This document shows, in pieces, positions 26,124 to 34,434 of a stretch of 64,000 nt of DNA. Position 1 is the stretch's first letter. Each line of letters begins with the position of its first letter. The translations under genes and the position numbers were made by a program. The notes beneath the pieces were generated by a model. The model was not told where the DNA came from, ran no database searches, and worked only from the letters and a program-made list of their open reading frames with translations. The DNA comes from Bradyrhizobium sp. NAS80.1 (GTDB lineage: Bacteria; Pseudomonadota; Alphaproteobacteria; Rhizobiales; Xanthobacteraceae), in contig NZ_LGHL01000014.1 of assembly GCF_001908205.1 (NCBI RefSeq), forward strand, positions 1 through 64,000, given 5' to 3'.

Positions 26124-26720
26124 ATGACGGCGAGTGTGCGTGAGGACCTGTTGGCGGCGGGGCTCGCGGTGTTCGACCGCGTTGGCTTCGAAGGCGCGAC
26201 GGTGGCCGCGATCCGCGCCCGCGCGCGCGCGTCCAATGGCAGCTTCTTTCATGTCTTCGGATCGAAGAAGGAGCTGGCCGGTGCGCTATTGCTGGACGTA
26301 CTGCGGCACTATCACGCCGCGGTGCTGGCCGCGCTCGATCCTGTCCCCGATGCGGAGCAGGGCATCGATCGCCTGATCCGGGCTCACCTTGACTGGGTCG
26401 TGTCGAGCCGGCGCGAGGCGCGCTATCTCTTCGAGCTATCGCGCAGCGATTGGGACGAGGATGTCCGCGATGCCCGGCGCGCGCAGAATGCGCGCCTGGC
26501 CGAAGGCATCGAGCGCTGGCGCGCGCCATTGGTCGCCAGGGGTGAGCTTCTGCCGATGACGCCGGTGATGTTCGTCAGTCAGCTCATTGGCCCGGCGCAG
26601 ATATTCTGCCGCGCGTTCCTGTCGGGACGCGACCGCGCCGATCCGCGCAGCGAGGCCGATACGCTGATCGCCTGCGCCATCCGCGCGCTGCGGCCTTCTG
26701 AACGCGTCAACAAAGAATAA
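26124..26720 (+). CDS. TetR family regulator
   Basis: A 198-residue repressor. The N-terminal helix-turn-helix reads FEGATVAAIRARARASNGSFFHVFGSKKEL; the C-terminal ligand domain is diverged. The ATG has AGGAGA upstream. It precedes a PaaI-type thioesterase gene by 11 bases and probably regulates it, responding perhaps to an acyl-CoA or aromatic compound (inference). A palindromic site sits immediately upstream. Confidence 0.92.
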   Translation: MTASVREDLLAAGLAVFDRVGFEGATVAAIRARARASNGSFFHVFGSKKELAGALLLDVLRHYHAAVLAALDPVPDAEQGIDRLIRAHLDWVVSSRREARYLFELSRSDWDEDVRDARRAQNARLAEGIERWRAPLVARGELLPMTPVMFVSQLIGPAQIFCRAFLSGRDRADPRSEADTLIACAIRALRPSERVNKE

Positions 26721-26731
26721 GGAGTAGTGTC

Positions 26732-27199
26732 ATGCGAGCCGAAGCAGATCCCGGATTTGAGCCGATCGCAGAGTTCATCCACGCCAATGTCGGCCGGCAG
26801 GGTTTTATGAATCTGGTCGGGGCCGAGCTCTCGGAATTGTCGCGCGGCACCTGCACGATTGCGGTGGAGCGTCGGCCCGAGCTGTTGCAACAGAACGGCT
26901 TCTTCCACGGCGGCGTCACCGCGTTCCTGGTCGACAACGCCACCACGATCGCGGCGGCGACATCGCGCGGCCAGCCGGCGCTGACCGCGGAATACAAGCT
27001 CAATCTGTTGTCGCCGGCGGTCGGCGACAAGCTGATCTGCCGGGCCAGGGTGATCAAGCCAGGCCGCCAGGTCGCGGTGGTGGCGGCCGACGTGTTCTGC
27101 GTCAGCGACGGTATCGAGAAACATACGGCAACGGCGCTGGCCTCGATCGCGATGCTGAGCGAGGAGGTCGCCGCCAAAACGAAAAGCCCGGCCGCCTGA
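26732..27199 (+). CDS. PaaI family hotdog thioesterase
   Basis: A 155-residue acyl-CoA thioesterase of the hotdog fold. The core motif NGFFHGGVTAFLVDNAT holds the HGG and acidic active-site residues of the PaaI class, which hydrolyse hydroxyphenylacetyl- and other aryl- or acyl-CoA esters. It forms a two-gene operon with the TetR regulator. Its stop codon lies in the loop of a terminator shared with the convergent rplI gene. Confidence 0.92.
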   Translation: MRAEADPGFEPIAEFIHANVGRQGFMNLVGAELSELSRGTCTIAVERRPELLQQNGFFHGGVTAFLVDNATTIAAATSRGQPALTAEYKLNLLSPAVGDKLICRARVIKPGRQVAVVAADVFCVSDGIEKHTATALASIAMLSEEVAAKTKSPAA

Positions 27200-27211
27200 G
27201 GCGACCGGGCT
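27185..27211. terminator. Bidirectional terminator between PaaI-type gene and rplI
   Basis: AGCCCGGCCGCC and GGCGACCGGGCT make a 12-bp stem (one G-T type mismatch) whose loop is the TGA stop codon of the thioesterase gene. Read on the minus strand it is followed by TTTTCGTTTT, a good U-run, so it mainly ends the rpsF-rpsR-rplI transcript. Confidence 0.75.
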
Positions 27212-27234
27212 TCGCAGCCTGCGTAACGCGAGGC

Positions 27235-27834
27235 TTACTTCTCGGTCTCTTCCGCAGCCGGCGCCGGCTCGTCGTGCTGGGCTTCCGGATCGAAGAACTC
27301 GCCGGCAGCGGCGATCGCTTCGGCCGCAGCGTCGCGGTCTTCGTTGCGGGTCGAGATGTCCTCGCCGCGGTTGATGCGCTCGGCCTCGTCCTGGCTGCGC
27401 GCAACCGTGACGGTGACCTCGACCTCGACCTCGGGGTGCACGGCGACGGTGATGCTGTGCTTGCCGATGGTCTTGATCGGCGCGTCGAGCTGCACCTGCG
27501 GACGGGCGAGCGACACGCCGTCAGCTTCGAAAGCGGCAACCACGTCGCGCACCGTGACCGAGCCGAACAACTGACCGGCTTCCGAAGCCTGACGGATCAC
27601 GATGATGTTCTTGCCCTCGATCTTCTCGGCGACCTTGGACGCCTCGGCCTTGGACTGGAGGTTGCGGGCCTCGAGCTCGGCCTTCATGCCGTCGTACCTG
27701 GCGCGGTTGTCGGCGGTGGCGCGCAGCGCCTTGCCGCGCTTGAGCAGGAAATTGCGGGCATAGCCGTCGCGAACCTTCACGACTTCGCCCATCTGGCCGA
27801 GCTTGTTCACGCGTTCCAGCAAAATGACTTCCAT
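27235..27834 (-). CDS. rplI: 50S ribosomal protein L9
   Basis: A 199-residue large-subunit protein. The N-terminal domain is classical ([16 protein letters not shown]...NFLLKRGKA). The C-terminus is about 50 residues longer than in E. coli L9 and ends in an acidic, Glu/Ala-rich tail, as is usual in alphaproteobacteria. It is the last gene of the rpsF-rpsR-DUF2232-rplI unit and is followed by a strong terminator. Confidence 0.97.
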   Translation of the reverse strand: MEVILLERVNKLGQMGEVVKVRDGYARNFLLKRGKALRATADNRARYDGMKAELEARNLQSKAEASKVAEKIEGKNIIVIRQASEAGQLFGSVTVRDVVAAFEADGVSLARPQVQLDAPIKTIGKHSITVAVHPEVEVEVTVTVARSQDEAERINRGEDISTRNEDRDAAAEAIAAAGEFFDPEAQHDEPAPAAEETEK

Positions 27835-27882
27835 ATTCGTTCTCCTTTGAAGTGTTGAGTGAGGTGGATTTGCGGGTTGAAC

Positions 27883-28860
27883 CTAAGGTGTTGGCAGCGG
27901 CGGCGGCTGGCAGCTCCGCAGGAAGCGCTCGCGGAAGCCGAACACGGCATCCGCAAGGCCGAGGATCACCATCGCGATGACGGGCCATCCGAACACGACG
28001 ACAACGGCGTAGGTCGAGCCGAGCCAGAAGGTACGGCTCTTCAGCGCGAGCGTCAGCGTATGCAGCACGGCGAAGCCGGTCAGCGCGTAGCCCATCATCA
28101 GCGCCGCCGTCGTGATCTGCGCGAAGATCGCGAGCAGCCCGCCGGTGAAGCAGAAGGCGAGCGCGACGCAGAGCGCCACAAGCGTCATCGGCGGCAGCTC
28201 CGCCGTCCTCATAACCGGCCAGGGACGACGCAGCCGGCCCGACGTCGCCGTCACCTTGGCGCTGAGCCAGAGGTTGAGCGTCAGCGTCATCATCGCGACG
28301 ATGGTGGCGGCGGCAGGCGCGATGCGCACCAGTGCGTCGACGAGCTGACCGGCTTCGCCTGAGGTTTGCGGATCGGTGGCGCGGAGGAGACGCATCAGGC
28401 CGCGTTGCAGCGTGCCGGTGATGGTCTCTGCGTCGGTGCCGAGCGTGAGCAGGGCGGCTATCGTGGTCAGCGTGGCGAAGCCCGCGATCCACAGCAGGAT
28501 GCGGCCAACCGGATACCACTCGAGCTCGGGCTCGGACGTCGGCTCAGCGCCAGCGCCCGGCGCGCCAGGTCCCACCTGCCGGCTGAGCAGGACGAGATGG
28601 CCGAGCCACCAGGCCGGCAGCGCGACGGTCACGGCAAAGGCGATGCAATAGGGCAGGCCGAACAGCGCACCGAGTCCGATCGCGGCAGCGATGCCACCGA
28701 GGCTCGCGCAAAGCGGTCCCCAGCCGATCGAGGCGACCATCAGCGGCAGCGGTGCGAGATAGAACAGGACGAGCGAGATCAGCGCGCCCGAAACGATCGA
28801 GGCGAACATCAGGGCCGACGCAGCGCCGGCGATCAGGGCTATCAGTCCAAAGGCCATCAT
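27883..28860 (-). CDS. DUF2232 multi-pass membrane protein
   Basis: A 325-residue inner-membrane protein with about eight hydrophobic segments, opening MMAFGLIALIAGAASALMFA. It belongs to the DUF2232 group, commonly encoded between rpsR and rplI in alphaproteobacteria and in related positions in Firmicutes. No activity is established. The start at 28860 is chosen as the first of two methionines next to the first helix; the upstream extension is polar and overlaps the rpsR terminator region. A hairpin lies between rpsR and this gene. Confidence 0.85.
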   Translation of the reverse strand: MMAFGLIALIAGAASALMFASIVSGALISLVLFYLAPLPLMVASIGWGPLCASLGGIAAAIGLGALFGLPYCIAFAVTVALPAWWLGHLVLLSRQVGPGAPGAGAEPTSEPELEWYPVGRILLWIAGFATLTTIAALLTLGTDAETITGTLQRGLMRLLRATDPQTSGEAGQLVDALVRIAPAAATIVAMMTLTLNLWLSAKVTATSGRLRRPWPVMRTAELPPMTLVALCVALAFCFTGGLLAIFAQITTAALMMGYALTGFAVLHTLTLALKSRTFWLGSTYAVVVVFGWPVIAMVILGLADAVFGFRERFLRSCQPPPLPTP

Positions 28861-28951
28861 CAGCTGTCCCGCTCCCTTCGAGCGGTTAGAGGCATCTCGC
28901 CCCAACCATCGGCGACCGGACGACCCGGAAGCCTTATGAAACTAAAGAGTA

Positions 28952-28979
28952 CGGCCGGCGGCGGTATCGCCGCCGGCCG
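28952..28979. terminator. Hairpin after rpsR
   Basis: A perfect 12-bp stem (CGGCCGGCGGCG / CGCCGCCGGCCG) with a 4-base loop, placed 8 bases past the rpsR stop. On the minus strand it is followed by TACTCTTTAGTTT, so it may end most transcripts after rpsR and lower read-through into DUF2232 and rplI. Confidence 0.7.
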
Positions 28980-28987
28980 AGTTCGTC

Positions 28988-29227
28988 TTAGCGAATGACG
29001 TAAGGCAGGAGGCCCAGGAACCGCGCGCGCTTGATGGCGCGGGCGAGCTCACGCTGCTTCTTCGCGGACACCGCGGTGATGCGGCTCGGCACGATCTTGC
29101 CGCGCTCGGAGACGTAGCGCATCAGCAGCTTGGAGTCCTTGTAGTCGATCTTGGGAGCATTGGCGCCCGTGAACGGGCAGCTCTTGCGACGACGGAAAAA
29201 CGGACGGCGTGCACCAGCTTCAGCCAT
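28988..29227 (-). CDS. rpsR: 30S ribosomal protein S18
   Basis: A 79-residue small-subunit protein, full length, with the family core [14 protein letters not shown] and C-terminal [11 protein letters not shown]. It partners S6 in the ribosome; here rpsR starts 5 bases after rpsF, so the pair is made together. Confidence 0.98.
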   Translation of the reverse strand: MAEAGARRPFFRRRKSCPFTGANAPKIDYKDSKLLMRYVSERGKIVPSRITAVSAKKQRELARAIKRARFLGLLPYVIR

Positions 29228-29232
29228 TGTTC

Positions 29233-29724
29233 TTACTCCCCTTCCGTCGTTTCAGCTTCTTCGCGCGGACGGCGCGGACCGCGGTCACCGCGGAAGCCGC
29301 CGTCGCGATCGCCGCCACGGAAACCGCCCTCGCGGTCGCCACGGAAGCCGCCTTCACGCTCGCCGCGGAAGCCGCCACGGTCGTCACGCTCGCGATCGCG
29401 GTCGGCCTTGCGCATCATCGCGGACGGGCCTTCCTCGAGTTCTTCGACGCGGACGCTGAGATAGCGGATCACGTCTTCGCTGATGCGCTCCTGGCGCTCG
29501 ATCTCGGCGATCGCCGCGGACGGCGCGTCGATGTTGAGCAGCACGAAGTGCGCCTTGCGGTTCTTGTTCATGCGGTAGGTGAGGGAGCGAACGCCCCAGT
29601 TCTCGGTCTTGGTGACCTTGCCGCCGAGACCCTCGACGATGCCGGTCATCTGCGTGGTCAGCTCTTCGACCTGCTGCGTGCTCGCGTCCTGACGCGCGAG
29701 AAAGACATGCTCATAAAGAGGCAT
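29233..29724 (-). CDS. rpsF: 30S ribosomal protein S6 with RGG-like tail
   Basis: A 163-residue S6. The normal ribosomal domain is [15 protein letters not shown]...[14 protein letters not shown]. It is followed by a tail of about 50 residues made of repeats such as [17 protein letters not shown] and GGFRGDRG. The tail resembles RNA-binding RGG boxes and is common in alphaproteobacterial S6. ATG 29724 is chosen over an upstream ATG because homology starts at MPLYEHV. It is the first gene of the operon and has a strong promoter with a leader of about 185 bases. Confidence 0.96.
   Translation of the reverse strand: MPLYEHVFLARQDASTQQVEELTTQMTGIVEGLGGKVTKTENWGVRSLTYRMNKNRKAHFVLLNIDAPSAAIAEIERQERISEDVIRYLSVRVEELEEGPSAMMRKADRDRERDDRGGFRGEREGGFRGDREGGFRGGDRDGGFRGDRGPRRPREEAETTEGE
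29291..29395. repeat. rpsF: In-gene repeats coding the Gly-Arg-Asp tail of S6
   Basis: Short imperfect units of about 24 bases (pattern CGGAAGCCGCC on the plus strand) repeat four to five times within rpsF. They encode FRG(D/E)R(E/D)GG units. Such in-frame repeats can expand or contract between strains. Confidence 0.7.
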
Positions 29725-29915
29725 GGAAGTCCTTTCCTCATGTTGGCGCATCGCCCGGCGTCAAGCCCTTAAGAGACCTTCGGAAAGGACTCTGGGATTA
29801 AGCTCAGAAGGCGGAAACACGGGACGACGGGCCGACTGGCCCTGCCACACCAAAATCACGAGTGATTTGTTGAGACCGTCCGTTCAGCTCCCGGCCGGGG
29901 TCTGCGGATGCGCGC

Positions 29916-29943
29916 CTTATACGGATTTTGGCCGGCTTTGCAA
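29916..29943 (-). promoter_or_regulatory. Sigma-70 type promoter of the rpsF operon
   Basis: On the minus strand TTGCAA (29943-29938) and TATAAG (29921-29916) are separated by 16 bases, close to the consensus for the housekeeping sigma factor. Transcription would begin near 29909, giving a leader of about 185 bases before rpsF. Confidence 0.65.
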
Positions 29944-30026
29944 GGTTGGGGAGCCAGGTTTCGGGCCCGGGGGACCCGCAGGCGGCCCAGGACCGACCCT
30001 TCCATGGTACCAGCTTGATTTATTTG

Positions 30027-30043
30027 TTTGTATGGCATACAAA
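30027..30043. promoter_or_regulatory. Inverted-repeat operator before TetR-desaturase operon
   Basis: TTTGTATG-G-CATACAAA is a perfect palindrome with 8-bp arms and a 1-base centre, 20 bases before the TetR ATG. It is AT-rich in a GC-rich genome, so chance is unlikely. It is the probable binding site of the TetR protein encoded next to it. Confidence 0.75.
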
Positions 30044-30063
30044 TAAGGCCACGGGAGGATTCA

Positions 30064-30771
30064 ATGGCAGACAAATCTGCTCATGCGCCATCTGAATCGA
30101 TAGTCGGAGATCCCAAGCACGCCGTCCGGGCGACGCGCTCTGCCGGCCGCAAAATGCGGTCGCTCCTCTTGGATGCGGCAAGCCCGTTGTTCCGGGAGAG
30201 GGGGCTGTCGGGCGCCTCGATCACCGACATCGCGGCCGCCGCGGACGCGTTCCCGAGCCAGATCACCTATTACTTCCGCACCAAGGAGGCGCTGTTCGTC
30301 GAATGCGCCTGCCGCGATCTGTTGTACCTGGCGCGGGCGACGGAGCAGGCGGCGCTGAAGGCGCGCACGCCGCGGGAGTACACCCACGCGCTGGCCGAGA
30401 CCGTGACGGCGAGCGATTCAGTCGCTTTCTTCGCCGAGGCCCTGATACTGACTAGGCGGCGCCAGGATCTTGCGCCACTGGTCGAGCGCACCATCGAACG
30501 ACTGCACAGCGAGGGCGCGCGCGCCTATGCCGGCCAGGTCGTTCGGCACGGCTGGCGCTCCCTGCGCGCGCCCGACGAAAGCTCGCGGCGGTTCTGGGCC
30601 GTCGCCGTCGGCGTCATCCTCGAAGGCTATGCCATGGGCCGTTCGCCGGGCGAATTATGCGCCGAAATGCTGCGCGTGCTCGGCGAGCAGGCGAAATCCA
30701 CTGGCGATACTGCACGCCTGCGCCTCGTCGACGAGCGCGACGGATCAACCAGTTCGGATGAGGAGAGTTAG
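30064..30771 (+). CDS. TetR family regulator next to a fatty acid desaturase
   Basis: A 235-residue repressor. The DNA-binding helix-turn-helix reads LSGASITDIAAAADAFPSQITYYFRTKEALF; the rest is a TetR C-terminal ligand domain and a polar tail. ATG 30064 has GGGAGG upstream and lies after the operator; an upstream ATG at 30028 falls inside the operator and is rejected. The desaturase gene follows its stop by two bases, so regulator and enzyme form an operon. By analogy with DesT-type regulators it may sense acyl-CoA saturation (inference). Confidence 0.92.
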   Translation: MADKSAHAPSESIVGDPKHAVRATRSAGRKMRSLLLDAASPLFRERGLSGASITDIAAAADAFPSQITYYFRTKEALFVECACRDLLYLARATEQAALKARTPREYTHALAETVTASDSVAFFAEALILTRRRQDLAPLVERTIERLHSEGARAYAGQVVRHGWRSLRAPDESSRRFWAVAVGVILEGYAMGRSPGELCAEMLRVLGEQAKSTGDTARLRLVDERDGSTSSDEES

Positions 30772-30773
30772 CC

Positions 30774-31799
30774 ATGACCGCGCTTCGCATGCGTGCCCGC
30801 GATTTCCTGACCGACGGCCAACTTGCCGACGTGCGCCAACGCGTGACCTGGAAGGGCGTCGCGCTGATCGCGCATGCCTGGGCGCTGATCATTGGTGCGA
30901 TCGCGTTGGTCGCATGGTGGCCCAATCCGATCACCTACATTCTTGCGGTCGCCATCATCGGCTCGCGCCAGCTTGGGCTTGCGATCCTGATGCATGACGG
31001 AGCGCATGGTTGCCTGTCCGCGGACGAGAAGACCAATCTGGCCCTGAGCCAGTGGTTTTGTGCTTATCCTCTCTTTGCGGAGACGCGCAGCTATCGGCGC
31101 TATCACCTTCAGCATCATGCGCGCACCCAGCAAGAGGACGATCCTGATCTCGTGCTGTCGGCGCCGTTTCCGATCACGAAGCTGAGCTATCGCCGCAAGT
31201 TCATTCGCGATATCACGGGGCAGACCGGCTACCAGCAGCGCAAGGCGCAGCTGCTCAACGCGCTCGGGCCGAAGGACTGGCCGTGGCGCCAGCGCGCCGT
31301 GCATTTCTGGGAGAAGCTCGGCCCGCAATGCCTCGTCAATGCCGTGATGTTCGCAGCGCTCGCGGCGGCCGGCGTGTGGTGGGCCTATCCGCTGCTATGG
31401 CTGGTGCCGCTTTTGACGTGGATGATGGTGATCACCCGCATCCGCAACATCGCCGAGCACGCCGTCGTGCCCGACAGCCATGATCCGCTGCGCAACACCC
31501 GCACCACGCATGCCAATTTTCTCGAGCGCCTGTTCATTGCGCCGTACTACGTGAACTATCACCTCGAGCATCATCTGCTGTTTTACGTGCCCTGCTACAA
31601 TCTGCCGAAGGTGCACCGTCTGCTCAGCGAAAGCCGGCATGCCGGCCGCATGGAGGTGCAGCCGGGCTACGCCGCCGTGCTACGGCTCGCGACAGCAAAG
31701 CCCGACCAGGAGGACCGTCCCGGGCAATTGGTGAACAGCGCGCGCCGCGCGCGGGCGGGGGCGGAGGTCGATGCCAATCAGACCGCCGGTGGGTTTTGA
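30774..31799 (+). CDS. Membrane fatty acid desaturase
   Basis: A 341-residue integral membrane di-iron desaturase. The three histidine boxes are HDGAHG, HLQHH and HLEHH, in the order and spacing of acyl-lipid/acyl-CoA desaturases; four hydrophobic helices are arranged in pairs between them. It introduces double bonds into acyl chains, affecting membrane fluidity. It is coupled to the TetR gene and lies directly before the type II fatty acid synthesis cluster. Carotenoid ketolase/hydroxylase-type enzymes share the boxes, so the exact substrate is open. Confidence 0.92.
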   Translation: MTALRMRARDFLTDGQLADVRQRVTWKGVALIAHAWALIIGAIALVAWWPNPITYILAVAIIGSRQLGLAILMHDGAHGCLSADEKTNLALSQWFCAYPLFAETRSYRRYHLQHHARTQQEDDPDLVLSAPFPITKLSYRRKFIRDITGQTGYQQRKAQLLNALGPKDWPWRQRAVHFWEKLGPQCLVNAVMFAALAAAGVWWAYPLLWLVPLLTWMMVITRIRNIAEHAVVPDSHDPLRNTRTTHANFLERLFIAPYYVNYHLEHHLLFYVPCYNLPKVHRLLSESRHAGRMEVQPGYAAVLRLATAKPDQEDRPGQLVNSARRARAGAEVDANQTAGGF

Positions 31800-31801
31800 G
31801 G

Positions 31802-31827
31802 GCCGGCATCCCCGGTTGAATGCCGGT
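31802..31827. terminator. Hairpin after desaturase gene
   Basis: GCCGGCAT and ATGCCGG pair around an 11-base loop just past the desaturase stop. There is no U-run. It may be a weak terminator separating the TetR-desaturase pair from fabD. Confidence 0.45.
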
Positions 31828-31845
31828 CGAAGTATCCATCTTGGC

Positions 31846-31873
31846 TTGACATTCCAGCCCCGGACGGTGTCTA
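31846..31873 (+). promoter_or_regulatory. Possible fabD promoter
   Basis: TTGACA at 31846-31851 is a consensus -35 box; a TGTCTA at 31868-31873 stands 16 bases further as a weak -10. The start of fabD is 100 bases downstream. The -35 is convincing, the -10 is not. Confidence 0.4.
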
Positions 31874-31973
31874 CGGCCCCCTTTGACGCATGATCCGGAA
31901 CCATGGCCTAAGGCCGTGCGTAATCGGCTGCTGGTTCTCGCAGGGATCACGCTCGACAAGCAGGGGAGCGCCG

Positions 31974-32933
31974 ATGACGGCTGCATTCACATTTCCTGGG
32001 CAGGGTTCCCAGGCAGTCGGCATGGGCAAGGCCCTGGCCGACGCCTTTCCGGCGGCGCGCGCCGTGTTTGACGAGGTCGATTCCGCGCTTGACGAGAAGC
32101 TGACCGCCATCATCTGGGATGGTCCGGCCGAAACCCTCCAGCTCACCGAGAACGCCCAGCCGGCGCTGATGGCGGTGTCCATTGCCACCCTGCGCGTGCT
32201 GGAGGCCGAGGCTGGTTTTTCCATGGGACGAGACGCGGCTTTCGTGGCCGGCCATTCCCTCGGTGAATATTCGGCGCTGGCGGCGGCCGGCAGCCTGACG
32301 GTTTCAGACACCGCGCGGCTGCTTCGCACCCGCGGTCTCGCAATGCAAAAGGCCGTGCCGGTGGGCGCTGGTGCGATGGCCGCGCTGCTTGGTCTCGACT
32401 ACGAGGCCGCCATGGAAGTCGCCAAAGAGGCGGCGCAGGGGCAGGTCTGCCAGGCCGCCAATGACAATGGCGGCGGGCAGGTGGTCGTCTCCGGCGACAA
32501 GGTCGCGGTCGATCGCGCCGTTGAGATTGCCAAGGGCAAGGGCGCCAAGCGCGCGATGCTGCTGCCGGTGTCCGCACCCTTCCATTGCAAGCTGATGCAG
32601 CCGGCTGCCGACGCAATGGCGGAAGCGCTGGCGAAGGTCACGATCAAGGCGCCGGCGGCCCCGCTGGTATCGAACGTGCTCGCGAGCGCGATCACCGATC
32701 CCGACGAGATCCGCCGTCGCCTGGTCGAGCAGGTCACCGGCACGGTGCGTTGGCGCGAGTCGGTTGCCTACATGGCGGGGCAGGGAGTCACCCGTTTCTT
32801 CGAGATCGGTGCCGGCAAGGTGCTGACCGGCCTCGTCAAGCGGATCGCGGACGGCGCCGTCGGTGTTGCGGTCGGCGGTCCGAACGACATTGCCGCCGCC
32901 AAGGATGCAATGGCCGCTGCGAAGCAGGGCTAA
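31974..32933 (+). CDS. fabD: Malonyl-CoA:ACP transacylase
   Basis: It loads malonate from CoA onto acyl carrier protein, the first step of fatty acid elongation. The protein is 319 residues. The active serine lies in GHSLGEYSALAA, with the catalytic histidine in SAPFHCKLM; the start MTAAFTFPGQGSQAVGMG is the family N-terminus, with AGGGGAG upstream. An in-frame extension to 31890 is untypical. It heads the fabD-fabG-acpP-fabF cluster. Confidence 0.97.
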   Translation: MTAAFTFPGQGSQAVGMGKALADAFPAARAVFDEVDSALDEKLTAIIWDGPAETLQLTENAQPALMAVSIATLRVLEAEAGFSMGRDAAFVAGHSLGEYSALAAAGSLTVSDTARLLRTRGLAMQKAVPVGAGAMAALLGLDYEAAMEVAKEAAQGQVCQAANDNGGGQVVVSGDKVAVDRAVEIAKGKGAKRAMLLPVSAPFHCKLMQPAADAMAEALAKVTIKAPAAPLVSNVLASAITDPDEIRRRLVEQVTGTVRWRESVAYMAGQGVTRFFEIGAGKVLTGLVKRIADGAVGVAVGGPNDIAAAKDAMAAAKQG

Positions 32934-32935
32934 AA

Positions 32936-33020
32936 GCGCGATGATTCGCCATCACGCTTCAGTTCTTTAGTTTGCGCACGATCTTTCCGGAAAACCGCTG
33001 CACATTTTTCCGGATCGTGC
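32936..33020. repeat. GCATGATC-type palindromic repeat, degenerate copy, inside the fab operon
   Basis: Two stem-loops: GCGCGATGATTCGCCATCACGC (in two arms around 32936-32957) and a longer one from GCACGATC (32976) to GATCGTGC (33020) with TTTCCGGAAAA inside. It matches the better copies at 58013-58096 and 58997-59043. It fills the fabD-fabG gap and ends five bases before the fabG ribosome-binding site. Confidence 0.8.
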
Positions 33021-33036
33021 TTTGAAGGAGTTATCG

Positions 33037-33774
33037 ATGTTCGATCTGACTGGCAAAAAGGCGCTCGTCACCGGAGCGACCGGCGGCATCGGCGGCGCGA
33101 TCGCGCAGGCGCTGCATGCGCAGGGCGCCACGGTCGCTATTTCGGGAACGCGGAAGGAAGTGCTGGACGAGCTGGCCGGCAAGCTCGGCGAGCGCGTCCA
33201 CGTGCTGCCCTGCAATCTCTCCAAGGCTGATGAGGTCGAGGCGCTGGTGCCCGCCGCGGAAGCGGCGATGGGTCAGGTCGATATCCTCATCGCCAATGCC
33301 GGCATCACCCGCGACAACCTCTTCGTCCAGCTCCGCGACGAGGATTGGGAGGAGGTCATCAACGTCAACCTGACCGCGACCTTCCGCCTGGCGCGCGCCG
33401 CGACCAAATTGATGATGCGCAAGCGCTTCGGCCGTATCATCGCCATCACCTCGGTGGTCGGTGTGACCGGCAATCCCGGGCAGGGCAACTACACCGCGTC
33501 GAAGGCCGGCCTGATCGGAATGATCAAGACGCTCGGGGCGGAATACGCCAAGCGCGGCGTGACCGCGAACTGCATCGCGCCCGGCTTCATCAAGACGCCG
33601 ATGACGGATGCGCTCAATGACAAGCAGCGCGAAACGATTCTGACCAAGGTTCCGGCGGCCCGCCTGGGGACGCCGGAGGACATAGCGGCCGCCGCCGTCT
33701 ACCTGAGTTCGAACGAAGCGGCCTACGTCACCGGGCAAACCATCCACGTCAATGGCGGCATGGCCATGATCTGA
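33037..33774 (+). CDS. fabG: 3-oxoacyl-ACP reductase
   Basis: An NADPH-dependent SDR that reduces 3-oxoacyl-ACP in each elongation cycle; 245 residues. Cofactor site TGATGGIGGAIA, NAG in ANAGITRDN, catalytic serine in ITSVVG and YTASK as YxxxK. The ATG at 33037 has AAGGAG six bases upstream. It follows fabD across a palindromic repeat, so expression of the two may differ. Confidence 0.97.
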   Translation: MFDLTGKKALVTGATGGIGGAIAQALHAQGATVAISGTRKEVLDELAGKLGERVHVLPCNLSKADEVEALVPAAEAAMGQVDILIANAGITRDNLFVQLRDEDWEEVINVNLTATFRLARAATKLMMRKRFGRIIAITSVVGVTGNPGQGNYTASKAGLIGMIKTLGAEYAKRGVTANCIAPGFIKTPMTDALNDKQRETILTKVPAARLGTPEDIAAAAVYLSSNEAAYVTGQTIHVNGGMAMI

Positions 33775-34086
33775 CGTCTCGTGTCGCACTGCCCACATGG
33801 GCGGCGCGGGATGCGGCAAACGGCCGTTTCCACAGCGAAATGAGGCTTATAGTCAAGGCAATTGAAGTATGATAACCGGACGTTCAACGGATGGGCAAAG
33901 AACGCCATTGCAGGTTTTTGAAACCCTGTATATTGGCGATGCGGAGCCTTGGCCGTCGTTCGCCGGGGCCCCGCACCGGTTAGGTTGGGGCCAAATCAAA
34001 GTTCGTAAGCGAAGGCAGTCAAACGACCACGACGGCTCGTACGTCCCGGGGGGTCGGGTCTACAGGGAACAACACGAGGTTAAGCA
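33775..34086. other. fabG-acpP intergenic region
   Basis: About 310 bp with no gene. It probably contains a separate acpP promoter: TTGCAG (33908-33913) and TATATT (33929-33934) are 15 bases apart, slightly short. acpP is usually expressed far above its neighbours, which fits its own promoter here. Confidence 0.4.
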
Positions 34087-34326
34087 ATGAGTGACATTGG
34101 CGAGCGGGTTAAGAAGATCGTGGTCGAACACCTTGGTGTTGAGCCCGAGAAGGTTGTCGACGCTGCGAGCTTCATCGACGACCTCGGCGCCGACAGTCTG
34201 GACACCGTCGAGCTGGTGATGGCGTTCGAAGAGGAATTCGGTTGCGAGATTCCGGACGACGCCGCGGAAACGATTCTCACCGTCGGCGACGCCACGAAGT
34301 TTCTCGAGAAGAACGCGAAGAGCTAA
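34087..34326 (+). CDS. acpP: Acyl carrier protein
   Basis: A 79-residue acidic carrier of growing acyl chains. The 4'-phosphopantetheine site is the serine in [15 protein letters not shown]. Length and sequence are those of a housekeeping ACP. It sits between fabG and fabF as in most bacteria. Confidence 0.98.
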   Translation: MSDIGERVKKIVVEHLGVEPEKVVDAASFIDDLGADSLDTVELVMAFEEEFGCEIPDDAAETILTVGDATKFLEKNAKS

Positions 34327-34434
34327 GGCTCTTCATTTTCGCGGGGACAACATTGAAACCGGACGGGCCGCCTACCGGCGGTCAGCCGGTTTCTTGTTAT
34401 TGGCCGTGAATCTTTCGATGAGGAGTTTTCGGAT

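Larger units (their letters stand above)
29725..30063. other. Divergent control region between rpsF and TetR gene
   Basis: This stretch of about 340 bp carries the rpsF promoter (29916-29943), the rpsF leader RNA, and on the other side the TetR operator (30027-30043). The leader could hold the S6:S18 autoregulatory RNA known from other bacteria, but I cannot identify the motif by eye. No gene is seen. Confidence 0.6.

Noticed and set aside
30028..30063. Upstream start (30028) of the TetR gene
   Set aside because: It lies inside the palindromic operator and lacks a ribosome-binding site; the ATG at 30064 has one.
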